NCBI RefSeq assembly: GCF_001940525.2
Contig: NZ_CP019437.1
Span: 3,645,501-3,709,500 of the forward strand
DNA length: 64,000 nucleotides
DNA from: Thioclava nitratireducens
GTDB lineage: Bacteria; Pseudomonadota; Alphaproteobacteria; Rhodobacterales; Rhodobacteraceae
Direction of reading: 5' to 3'
Shown one piece after another: positions 27,012 through 36,134 of this stretch; position 1 is the first letter of the stretch; each line of letters begins with the position of its first letter. The position numbers and the translations under genes were made by a program. Under the pieces are notes generated by a model. That model had not been told where the DNA came from and did not search any database. It saw only the letters and a program-made list of their open reading frames with translations.

Positions 27012-28306
27012 TTACTCCGACACTTCCTTCATCGTGAAGGCCACGCCCGAGGCGACCACGCAGATCCCCGCATAGACGATCAGCACCATATCCGGCCCCG
27101 CTATCGCGAGCGCCGAACTCGCCGCGCCGAAGGCCAGCAGCATCACGCCTACACTCGTGTTCGACACCGCCGTATAGGCCGCGCGATCGTCCTTGGGCGA
27201 CATGTCCACGAGGTAGGTCGAGCGGCCCAGCCGCACCCCCTGATAGCCAATCATCAGCCCGAACAGCGCCACCGGCGAGGCCCAGATCGTGCCCATCAGC
27301 CCCGACCAACTCAATCCCACCGCAAGCGCCAGGAACGCGGCGGCGACCAGCCCGGTGAAGATCAGCACCTTGCGCGAGGAGCGATCCGCCAGCCGCCCCC
27401 AGATATAGGAACTCACCAGCGAGGCCAGCGCCGACGCCAGCACCATCGCCCCCAGCGCGCCGAAACGGTTATCTCCGGCATTCGCGGCGAGCAGCACGAT
27501 ATAGGGCGGCGCGAGCGCGGTCGGCAGCAGCAGCACCCGCGCGATCACGAACTTGCCAAGATCGGCATCCTTCCACAGCAGGCTAAGCTCTGACAGGCCA
27601 ATGCTGCCCTTCGCCTCGCCCGGCTGGTCTTCCTCGCGCAGCGTCGAGAACAGCGCAGCCGCCGCCACCCAGAGCACGGCGGCCAGTGAAATCGCCCCGA
27701 TCACGAGGCTCTTCCGCGGGACGAATCCGCTCATCAGGATCAGCGCGAACAGGATCACCCCGGCCGCAGAAACGCTCGTCGCGATGCCGGTCGTCGTACC
27801 ACGCCGCGTGCGGTCCACGGTCTTGCCCAGCACGTCTTGTAGCTCACCGAGGACAGCGAGCGCGCGATGGCCAGCACGCCCAGCGCGGCGAGCATCGCAA
27901 GCCCCGCGGCCATCCCCTGCATCGTCAGCGCAATCACCACGATCGCCGCCGCCGCCAGCCCCTGGATCATGCTACCGGCGGCCCAGGCCCATTTGCGCTG
28001 GGGCATCTTGCGGACATGCGGTGCGGTGAACAGCTGCGGCAATAGCGAGCCCGCCTCGCGCACCGGCACCAGCCAACTGACCAGAGCGGCGGGCGCGCCC
28101 ACCGCCTGCATGAGCCAGCTGAGCACCAGCTTCGGGTCGATCAGCCCGTCTGCCAGCTTGGTCATCGACAGCGATCCGACATGGCGCAAAAAACTGCCGG
28201 GTTCGTGCTTGGCGGCGGTGTCGCTCAGCTCTTTCACATTCCCCGGCGCATCGCCGGTCAGCGTTTCGAATAGGGAGGAGGAGAAAGAGGTGTCGCTGGC
28301 GCTCAT
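27012..28306 (-). pseudogene. MFS transporter, frameshifted once
   Basis: Major-facilitator membrane transporter, about 431 residues if repaired. The N-terminal part (from ATG 28306) reads through LSSVSYK. At about 27836 one C is missing on the plus strand (G on the coding strand), and the rest continues in another frame as VLGKTVDRTRRGTTTG with the remaining helices. Substrate unknown. The break is one of twelve single-base indels crowded between 27.8 and 32.3 kb, so a consensus error is at least as likely as true decay. Confidence 0.8.
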
Positions 28307-28443
28307 CGGCTGGCTTCCCGAACTTATGTCATTTCACGATATTACGCAGGGAAAAGCGCTTGGCCCAGTCCCCGGTTCCGCCGCGAGGAACCGATCGACG
28401 CAGCCTCTTGCCGCATCCGCGCTTTGCGCTTACGCCTGTAGCC

Positions 28444-29691
28444 ATGACCGGACCTCGATATACCCGCCTGATCGACAGCCTTCCCGCCACCGTGCCCTTC
28501 GTCGGGCCCGAGGAACACGAGCGCCTTGCCGGTCGCCGCTTCACTGCGCGGCTCGGAGCCAACGAGAACGGCTTTGGCCCCTCGCCGCGGGCGATTTCCG
28601 CGATGGCGGCTGCGGCCGGCGATGCCTGGAAATACGGCGACTCGACGAGCTTCGATCTGCGTACGGCGATTGCCGCGCATCACGATGTCGCGGTCGAGAA
28701 CGTTCTGGTCGGCGAAGGGATCGACGGGCTTCTGGGCTACCTGTGCCGCCTGATGATCGAACCGGGCGATCCCGTTGTCACCTCGGAAGGTGCCTACCCG
28801 ACGTTCAACTACCATGTCGCGGGCTTCGGCGGGGTGCTTCACAAAGTGCCCTATGCCGGGGATCACGAAGACCCGCATGCGCTGATCGCGAAGGCCGCCG
28901 AGGTGGGCGCGAAGCTCGTCTATATCGCCAATCCCGATAACCCGATGGGCACGCATCATCCGCGCGAGACGATCGAGGCGATGATCGACGCGGTGCCGGA
29001 TGGCACGCTGATGGTGCTGGACGAGGCCTATGTGGAATTCGCCGACGACGGGACCGAGGCGCGCATAGCGGCCGACGATCCCCGAGTGATTCGGATGCGG
29101 ACCTTCTCAAAGGCCCATGGTCTGGCGGGCGCGCGCGTGGGCTATGCGCTTGCGGCCCCCGGCCTGATCGCGGCTTTCGACAAGATTCGCATCATTTCGG
29201 CATGTGCCGCATCTCTCAGGCAGGCGCGCTGGCCGCGCTGCAGGACAAGACGTGGCAGGCCTACATGCGTCTCCTCGTGGCAGGCGCACGCGACCGGATC
29301 GACGAGATCGCGCGCGAGAACGGGCTGAGCACCCTGCCCTCCGCCACGAATTTCGTCGCCGTGGACTGCGGGCAGGATGGTGATTTCGCGCGGGGCCGTG
29401 CTGCAGGAACTGGACGCGCGCGCGGTGTTCGTGCGGATGCCCTTCGTCGCCCCGCAAAACCGCTGCATCCGCGTCTCGGTCGGGCCCGAAGCCGAGCTCG
29501 ACGCCTTTGCCGCGGCCCTCCCTGACGCGCTGAAAGCCGCCCGCGCGCCGCTGATCTGCGCGCCCTCCCGGACACAAATCCGCCTACCAATCGGCAAAAA
29601 AGCACCGGCGTCAGCACGTCTCGCCGCAGGTGAATTGCGCCGACTCGAGGCCGGGCCCATGTTTTGCTCGACAACAGGAGCAGACACATGA
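28444..29691 (+). pseudogene. Histidinol-phosphate-type aminotransferase, frameshifted at least twice
   Basis: Class I/II PLP aminotransferase of the HisC/histidinol-phosphate group. The first 249 codons are intact, with LGANENGFGPSP and the PLP lysine in TFSKAHGLAGARVGY. One A is missing at about 29191, so the frame of NHFGMCRISQAG is lost. One extra G in the run 29392-29395 shifts it again, after which AVLQELDARAVFVRMPF continues. The natural end is unclear: the last frame stops at 29691, but the tail after about 29550 does not look like the family, so a third indel is possible. No other his genes nearby. Confidence 0.8.
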
Positions 29692-29891
29692 GCCGCAAGA
29701 TCCGCAACGCCCGTATCGCAATGTTGAGCCCGCTGGCCTTCGCGTTGGCCTTCGCGCCTATGCAGGCAACACCAGACCAGCCGCGAGATGCGGCTGTCGT
29801 CCTCGCGCACCGAGGCGCCGCAGGTCTCGCGGGAAGCCTCGAAGAGGTCGAACAGCTCACCGACTGGCTGGAGCGTCACGGTCAGGCCTGA
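29688..29891 (+). CDS. Small hypothetical protein with hydrophobic N-terminus
   Basis: 67 codons with a good AGGAG ribosome site 7 bases before ATG 29688. It has a basic start (MSRKIRNAR), a hydrophobic stretch (IAMLSPLAFALAFAPM) that may be a signal peptide, then a polar tail. It overlaps the stop of the upstream frame and ends 10 bases inside the convergent aminotransferase gene's end. I do not recognise it. It lies inside the indel-rich stretch, so its frame is not secure. Confidence 0.35.
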   Translation: MSRKIRNARIAMLSPLAFALAFAPMQATPDQPRDAAVVLAHRGAAGLAGSLEEVEQLTDWLERHGQA

Positions 29892-31091
29892 CCGGCGCCT
29901 TTCGCGATCGCACCAGCCCGCCGCGGCGATGCCGCCGGGGTTGTGCGGGATTTTCAGCGCCTGCATCCCGGCCTCCATCGTCGCCAGCGCGCCCAGCGTC
30001 ATATGGGCGTTCACATGGCCCATATGGGCGACCCGCAGGAAATCGTTGGCCTCGGGCGTGCCGGGTTCTGCCATGCCGAGCCCGATGCCGAGCGTCACCC
30101 CCGCCTCGCGCTCCAACCAGCTGCGCAGCCGCTGCGCATTGCCCGCGCCGATCCGCGCTGCCGTCACCGAATGGGCGCGATGGGCCGGGTTGGCGATGTT
30201 GAGCGCGAATATCCCCTTCCTGCCCCCAGGTCTCGAAAGCAGCCCAGACGGCGGAGGCGAGCGTCGCGTGACGCGCCCAGATATGGGTGAGCCCTCTTCC
30301 TCGAGGATCATCTTGAGCGACTCGTCGAGGCCGAAGAGGTGATGCGTCGGGGCGGTGCCTCCGAAATACTGGTAGACCATCTCGGGAAGGCGCGCGGCTG
30401 CCAGTCCCAATAAGGCGTGACCATATCGGCCTCGCGGCTCGCCGCCAGCGCCTTGTCGGAGAACCACACAAAGCCCAGACCCGGCGGCACCATCAGCCCC
30501 TTCTGGCTAGCGGCGACCATCACATCGACGCCCCAATCGTCCATCCGGAACTCGTCGCAGGCGAGCGAGGCGATGCAATCGACCATCAGCAGCGCCGGAT
30601 GCCCCGCTGCGTCGATCGCCGCACGGATCGCCGCCACGTCGTTGACCACGGAAGTCGCGGTATCGACATGGGTCAGCAGCACGGCCTTGATCTCGTGATC
30701 CTTGTCGGCGCGCAGGGCCTCTTCGACGCGGGCCGGATCGGCGGGCGCCTTCAGGCCGAATTCCAGCCGCTCCACATGAACGCCCATCGTCGCCGCGTTA
30801 CGCGCCCAGATATTGCCGAAGCGCCCTGTCACGAGGCTCAGCGCCTTATCCCGCGCGAGAAGACGTTCGCGATCGAGGCCTCCCATGCGCCGTGGCCGTT
30901 GGCGATGTAGATCGCGACATGGGACGAGGACATTGCCACCCGCCGCAGGTTCGCCGCGACCCGCACCGAGATCTCCTCGATCTCGCCCTCATAGATGTTG
31001 GGCGCCGGGCGATGCATCGCGGCCAAAACACGGTCGGGCATCGTCGAGGGCCGGGAATTGCGAGGTAAGGGCGACCTTGGGCAAGGCTCAT
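29882..31091 (-). pseudogene. Alanine/serine--glyoxylate-type aminotransferase, six indels
   Basis: PLP enzyme of the alanine-glyoxylate/serine-glyoxylate/pyridoxamine-pyruvate class V group, about 403 residues if repaired. Start MSLAQGRPYLAIPGP (31091) has ACGGAG upstream, and the PLP lysine lies in VAASQKGLMVPPG. Missing bases at about 31048, 30851, 30383 and 30293, and extra ones at 30213-30216 and 29916-29918, all in or next to short homopolymers. The rebuilt C-terminus ends AIAKGAGQA at TGA 29884-29882. The repaired length is a whole number of codons, which supports the reconstruction. Substrate not determined. Confidence 0.8.
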
Positions 31092-31240
31092 CGGGTATCT
31101 CCGTCTGGCACAACGAATAATCGGTAATGCCGCCCGCGCGCGGCGTCAATCTCGCGCCCGGCTTGCACGCAGGCCCCGTCTCGCGGTAATTCACGGACTT
31201 AACCGCGCGCTCGAGAGGCGCGCCTATCGCATGGTGCCTC

Positions 31241-32989
31241 GTGGCCAAGACTGCAAACCCTTACACGTCGAAACACCTCGCCGGCCGGATGTGGCGCGAT
31301 TATCTGCGCAAGCACTGGCCGATGATCGGGGTGTCGATGGTCCTTCTGATGATCGAAGGCTCAACGCTGGGCGCACTGAGCTGGATGCTCAAACCGCTCT
31401 TCGACAAGGTCTTCGTGCAGGGCGAGAGCCAGTTGATCTGGTGGGTAGGCGCCGCGATCTTCGGGCTGTTCGTGGTCCGGGCGACGACCTCGGTGGCCTC
31501 GCGCACGGTGATGACCAGCGTCTCGCTGCGCACGTCGAGCGACATGCAGACCGATCTTTCCGCCACATGCTGCGGCTCGACCAGCGCTTCTACCAGGCCA
31601 ACCCGCCCGGCGCGCTGATCGAACGGGTGCAAGGCGATACGAGCGCAGTGCAGAACGTCTGGAAGATCTTCATTTCCAGCACCGGGCGCGATGCGGTCTC
31701 GCTGATCTCGCTGTTCGCCGTTGCGGTCGCCATCGATCCGGGCTGGACCATGGGCGCCGTGATCGGCGCGCCGCTTCTGATCCTGCCGGTCGCGATGGCG
31801 CAGCGCTACATCCGCCGCAAAACCCGGCAGATGCGCGAAAGCTCCTCCGACCGCGCGACTCGGCTCGACGAGGTGTTCCACGGTATCGCTGCGGTGAAGC
31901 TCAACGGGATCGAGGACTATCAAGCGGGGCGCTTCGCGCGGCTGGTGGACGAGGTCCGCATCGCGCAGATCAAGACCACCTTCATTTCGGGGCTGGTGCC
32001 CGCGATGATCGACATCATCACCGGGCTTGGCTTCTTCTTGGTACTGATCCTCGGCGGTCAGGAAATCATGGCGGGCGAGCGTTCGGTCGGCGATTTCATG
32101 TCCTTCTTCACCGCAATGGCGCTGGCCTTCCAGCCGCTTCGCCGCCTCGCGAATTCGGCGGGCTCTTGGCAGACGGGGCGGCGGCGAGCCTCGAGCGGAT
32201 CTATCGCCTGTTCGATACCGAACCGTCGATCACCTCGCCCGCGCACCCGCCGCCCTGCCCGAGACCACGCGGATCGAGTTCGACGGCGTACATCTGCATT
32301 ACGGCGACAAGCATGTCCTGCGCGGCCTCAGCTTCGTGGCGGAGCCCGGCCAGACCACCGCACTCGTCGGCCCTTCGGGCGCGGGCAAGACCACCGTGTT
32401 CAACCTGCTGACCCGGCTCGTCGATCCCGATAGCGGGCGCATCACTCTGGGCGGCACGCCGCTGAGCGATCTCGGCCTTGCCGAACTGCGCCAGCATTTT
32501 TCGACCGTGTCGCAGGACTCGGCTCTTTTCGACGAGACGATCCGCGAGAACGTCCTGCTCGGCCGGCAGGAGGTAGATCCCGACCATATCCAGACCGCGC
32601 TCGAAGCCGCGCACGTGACCGAGTTCACAGACCTTCTGCAGAACGGCATCAATACCGGCGCAGGCCCGCGCGGCTCGGCGCTCTCGGGCGGACAACGGCA
32701 AAGGGTCGCGATTGCGCGCGCCGTGCTGCGCGACGCGCCGATCCTGCTGCTCGACGAGGCGACCTCGGCGCTTGACACCGTCTCCGAGGCAAAGGTGGCG
32801 CAGGCGCTCTCGGAGCTCAGCGAGGGCCGCACGACGCTGGTCATCGCCCACCGCCTGTCGACCGTGCGCAACGCCGACAAGATCGTGGTGGTGGTTGAAG
32901 GTCAGGTCGTCGAACAGGGCACGCATGACGAACTGCTGGCCAAGAACGGGCCCTATGCGGGGCTGTGCCGGATGCAGCTTCTCGATTGA
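31241..32989 (+). pseudogene. MsbA-like ABC exporter (permease-ATPase fusion), three indels
   Basis: Type I ABC exporter half-transporter, about 583 residues if repaired, likely lipid or drug export. Starts with GTG 31241 (MAKTANPYTSKHL). Six membrane helices lie in the first part. The ATPase domain has Walker A GPSGAGKTT, signature LSGGQRQR, Walker B ILLLDEATSALD and H-loop IAHRLST. One T is missing near 31556, one C near 32163 and one base near 32242, after which each downstream frame keeps the family sequence. Same caution as for its frameshifted neighbours. Confidence 0.82.
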
Positions 32990-33039
32990 GTTGGCATTCC
33001 CGCCCCGGCTGCCTACATGGGCGGGGAAAGGAGACCTCC

Positions 33040-33771
33040 ATGGCCGAGCGCATTCTCTACGAGATCACTGGAACGGATCGCGAGCACTTCCTGCAAGGGC
33101 TGGTGACGAACGACGTGCGCCACGTGAAAGACGGGCTGGTCTATACCGCCCTGCTGACGCCGCAGGGAAAATACCTTGCCGATTTCTTCTTGCTAGCGCG
33201 AGGCGACGCGATCGTCATCGATATCGACGAAAGCATCGCCGAGGCGACGATCAAACGACTGGGCATGTACAAGCTCCGCGCCGACGTCGCGATCGCACCC
33301 TCGGATCTGAAGGTCTACCGCGGCACAGGTCCGGCACCCGAGGGCGCGCTGACCGATCCACGCCATCCCGACATGGGCTGGCGGCTTTACGGCGACGAGG
33401 TGGGCGATGACGGCACCGATTGGGATGCGATCCGGGTCGAGCATTGCATCCCCGAGACCGGTATCGAACTGACCCCCGACACTTTCATCCTCGAAGCCGG
33501 GTTCGCTCAGCTGAATGGCGTCGATTTCCGCAAGGGCTGCTATGTCGGGCAAGAGGTCACGGCGCGGATGAAGCACAAAACAGAGCTGCGCAAAGGCTTC
33601 GTCACCGTAGGTGTCGAAGGGCCCGCGGAACCGGGTACCGAGATTACCTCCGAAGATCGCAGCGTGGGGCGTCTTTTCACGCGTTCGGGCGATCGCGCGA
33701 TCGCCTATCTACGCTTCGGGCGCGCCGATGGCGAGTTGTCGGCTGGCGAGGCCGTGGTCACTTATTTATGA
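33040..33771 (+). CDS. ygfZ: YgfZ/GcvT-domain folate-binding protein
   Basis: 243-residue tetrahydrofolate-dependent protein that helps assemble or repair certain Fe-S proteins. The family signature K-G-C-Y-x-G-Q-E is present as KGCYVGQEVTARM at about 167-179 with its conserved Cys. The start ATG 33040 has AAAGGAG 6 bases upstream. This intact gene marks the right-hand edge of the indel-rich stretch. Confidence 0.92.
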   Translation: MAERILYEITGTDREHFLQGLVTNDVRHVKDGLVYTALLTPQGKYLADFFLLARGDAIVIDIDESIAEATIKRLGMYKLRADVAIAPSDLKVYRGTGPAPEGALTDPRHPDMGWRLYGDEVGDDGTDWDAIRVEHCIPETGIELTPDTFILEAGFAQLNGVDFRKGCYVGQEVTARMKHKTELRKGFVTVGVEGPAEPGTEITSEDRSVGRLFTRSGDRAIAYLRFGRADGELSAGEAVVTYL

Positions 33772-34169
33772 CCGCCGCGGATCAACTGTTTCGAAAAGCG
33801 CAAGCCCCACGGCGGAGATTTGCGGAACATCGTGACGCAGAGGAAACGACGATCGGCCGCACCTGGGGCACCAAAGGTTTTTTCGCTGCGCCCATCCCGT
33901 AAACTTGTAATGTTTACAGAATATTAACCGGCTCTTGATGCGATACGGGTTTCGCGCTTCGCGAATGACAGCCCTTGAATTTCGGGCGCCCGCGCTTAAT
34001 TCGCGTTCAATGCGATCCTTCGCGAAGGACCAGGTTTTGGAAACGAGCAAAGGTGCCATGCGTTAAGCGCATAGCTGCCATGTGACCCAAGCCATATCGA
34101 ATCGGGGGCCGAAAGGCCTAGATGGCCCTCACGCCAGGAAACGCAAGAGCAATAACAAAGGACGGAAGA
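33772..34169. other. 398-base intergenic region with four inverted repeats
   Basis: No convincing gene. It is locally AT-rich around 33900-33935. Perfect symmetric elements: TTCGCG/CGCGAA with a 3-base centre (33951-33965), CGGGCGCCCG (33983-33992), TCCTTCGCGAAGGA (34016-34029) and ATGCG/CGCAT with a 5-base centre (34058-34072). Two share the TTCGCG/CGCGAA arms. The region ends with the ribosome site of the DUF6280-like gene. Confidence 0.6.
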
Positions 34170-34502
34170 ATGCGCGATTTCGTTGACGGCTCGGCCTTCA
34201 ATTACGAGCAGGGCCAACGAGCCCGCAAACTGTTCGCCGCTGTGGTCCTCGCGGCCTTGGACGATGCGATTGCAGACGACAAGAAATACGGCAATGGCCC
34301 CGAGCAGATCGCCCGCTGGGCACGCTCGCGCGATGGCCGTGAAGTTCTGTCCTGCGCCGGCATCGATCCGAACGAGCGCGTCGTCCGGGGTTTGATGGAA
34401 TTCGTCGGCAAGGGTGTCCGTACGTCGGTCGCGCTGTCGCGCGAAGAAAGCGAACGCCGCCTCGCCGCGATCTCGGATGAGCACGAGGCCGAAGCGGCCT
34501 GA
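34170..34502 (+). CDS. DUF6280-like small conserved protein
   Basis: 110-residue soluble protein that I place, from memory of the family, in DUF6280, common in Rhodobacterales and reported from some of their phages. Visible features: RDFVDGSAFNYEQGQ at the start, the helical RKLFAAVVLAALDDAIADD, and a polar RSRDGREVL region. No catalytic motif is evident. The start has AAAGGACGGAAGA before ATG 34170. A nearly perfect terminator follows. Unusual palindromes upstream suggest tight regulation. Confidence 0.8.
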   Translation: MRDFVDGSAFNYEQGQRARKLFAAVVLAALDDAIADDKKYGNGPEQIARWARSRDGREVLSCAGIDPNERVVRGLMEFVGKGVRTSVALSREESERRLAAISDEHEAEAA

Positions 34503-34536
34503 TCCTGTCAGGCGCCACGGCGACAGTTGAGTACCC

Positions 34537-34571
34537 AAAACGGCGCGTCCCTCAGGGCGCGCCGTTTTGAA
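34537..34571 (+). terminator. Terminator of the DUF6280-like gene
   Basis: AAAACGGCGCG (34537-34547) pairs with CGCGCCGTTTT (34558-34568). Confidence 0.9.
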
Positions 34572-34685
34572 TTTTCAAGGGCAGCTTTGCGCCGAGATTA
34601 CCGCAATCGCGGCTGAAGCGCATGTTCGCGGGCAAACAGCGCGCGATCGTCGCCCCTGCCCCGGCTGTGTTGGCGATGGCGCGAG

Positions 34686-35990
34686 TCAGTCCAGATCGCG
34701 GCTCATCAGCGCGCGCTGCACTTCGCGGCGCACCATCTTGCGCAGATTACGTGTGATCTTCGCGCCAAGTGCGCCTTGCAACTCTTCGCGCAGCATCGCC
34801 GAGACGATCTGACGAAGTTGGGTTTCGTTCATTGATTGCACCGCCGGATGCAGCGGCGCTTCGGGTTGGTCCGGCGTCGACGCCAGTTCAGCCTCGAGCG
34901 CGGCGATCTCGTCGGCTTCGGAATCCTCTTCCAGCGTCGCACGCAATTCGGCATAGCTGGACATACGTGGCTCCGGCTCCGGGATGCGCGCCCCGGCATC
35001 GCTGAGATGCAGGCGGCGTGGCGGTGCGGAATCGGTCGGTGGCGCGGTTGTCGCCTGCGGCGCGGCAGCGCCACCGACCGATTCCGGTGCAAGATCTTCC
35101 CAATCCTGTGCCGAAGGCGCCTCCTCCGGTGTCTCAACTCCCGGCGGGACATCGAAGCCCGAGATGGCGTTTGCCTCGAACGGCGTTTCGCCGAGATTAA
35201 CGTCTTCCGGCTCCCCTTCGTCTGTGTCGGCCGCAGCGAAATCAAGCCCGGCCAAGGGATCGGTTTCGGCAGGCGCGTCGGCATCCTCTGCCGGGAGCGG
35301 CTCTGTGATACCTTCGTCCGCGGCCCCAAACTGATCCGGCGATTGCGGCGCGACGAACCCGGCCACGTCCTCCCAATCGGCAGTGGCAAAAGTCTGCTCC
35401 GGATCCGCACCTTGGGACCAGACCGGCGTGAAGCTCTCGGGAAGTTCGGTCAGGGGTGCAGTGCCGGCAGGTTCGAACCTGTCGCCTGTCTCGGATTCGA
35501 AATCTGAGCCATCGCGCGCGACTTCCGCCTCGAGTTGCGCGAGCGACCCTTCAAGCCGCTTGAGCTCATCGTCGAACCCGCCCTGCTGCAGTTCCGCCTC
35601 CGACGGCCAGGGCTCGGCCTCGGCATCGTCGAATTCGGGTTCGAAATTCTGCGGCTTCCGACGTGCCTCGGACAGTGGCGCGGGCGCCTCGGCCCCGGCA
35701 GGCGCGGCGGCCTTCTCCGGCTGGTCCTGCGCGAAATCCTGCGGTTCGGCCGCCTCTTCTTCAGGCGTCACTCCCGGCGCGGACCATTCGAGATCATGGA
35801 TGTCGCCCTTCGGCTCCGCCTGCGTGTCGGAGACGAGATGCGCGGGCGTCAGAACCAGCGGATCGGGGGCCGCACGCTCGGCCTTGGAGGCCGGATAACT
35901 CTCGGCCATACGCGGGCTGTCCTGCGACACCAGTCGCCGGATCGATGCCAGCACATCTTCGATTTCAGGTCTGGGTCGGGTATCAGCCAT
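34686..35990 (-). CDS. Acidic PopZ/DUF2497-like protein
   Basis: 434-residue protein with three zones. The N-terminus (about 7-23) reads EIEDVLASIRRLVSQD, close to the start motif of DUF2497/PopZ proteins (MEEILASIRRII type). The middle, about 40-370, is a long Glu/Asp/Pro/Ala-rich region of low complexity, probably disordered. The C-terminal 45 residues (LRQIVSAMLREELQG, then a basic helix ending RREVQRALM) resemble the PopZ oligomerisation end. It lies beside tolC and pcm, as I recall popZ does in Caulobacter. PopZ organises cell poles and anchors chromosome origins. Assignment is tentative. Start 35990 follows GGAG. Confidence 0.6.
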   Translation of the reverse strand: MADTRPRPEIEDVLASIRRLVSQDSPRMAESYPASKAERAAPDPLVLTPAHLVSDTQAEPKGDIHDLEWSAPGVTPEEEAAEPQDFAQDQPEKAAAPAGAEAPAPLSEARRKPQNFEPEFDDAEAEPWPSEAELQQGGFDDELKRLEGSLAQLEAEVARDGSDFESETGDRFEPAGTAPLTELPESFTPVWSQGADPEQTFATADWEDVAGFVAPQSPDQFGAADEGITEPLPAEDADAPAETDPLAGLDFAAADTDEGEPEDVNLGETPFEANAISGFDVPPGVETPEEAPSAQDWEDLAPESVGGAAAPQATTAPPTDSAPPRRLHLSDAGARIPEPEPRMSSYAELRATLEEDSEADEIAALEAELASTPDQPEAPLHPAVQSMNETQLRQIVSAMLREELQGALGAKITRNLRKMVRREVQRALMSRDLD

Positions 35991-36134
35991 AATCACTCCA
36001 TCCTGCAGCGCGCACGCGCGCCTGTCCAGCCGTGACGGATCCGAAACTGCGAGGGACACCCGGAGGCTGCGATACCCGCGCCACTATGGCGCGGGGGGCG
36101 GGCCCCAAGAGCCCGCCGGAACACCGGTTGGTCG

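Noticed and set aside
27836..32245. Programmed frameshifting as the cause of the broken genes
   Set aside because: Twelve shifts of both signs in four unrelated families, with no shared slippery sequence or following structure.
33766..34059. 97-codon minus-strand frame between ygfZ and the DUF6280-like gene
   Set aside because: It overlaps the end of ygfZ and crosses the palindromes; no ribosome site or recognisable sequence.
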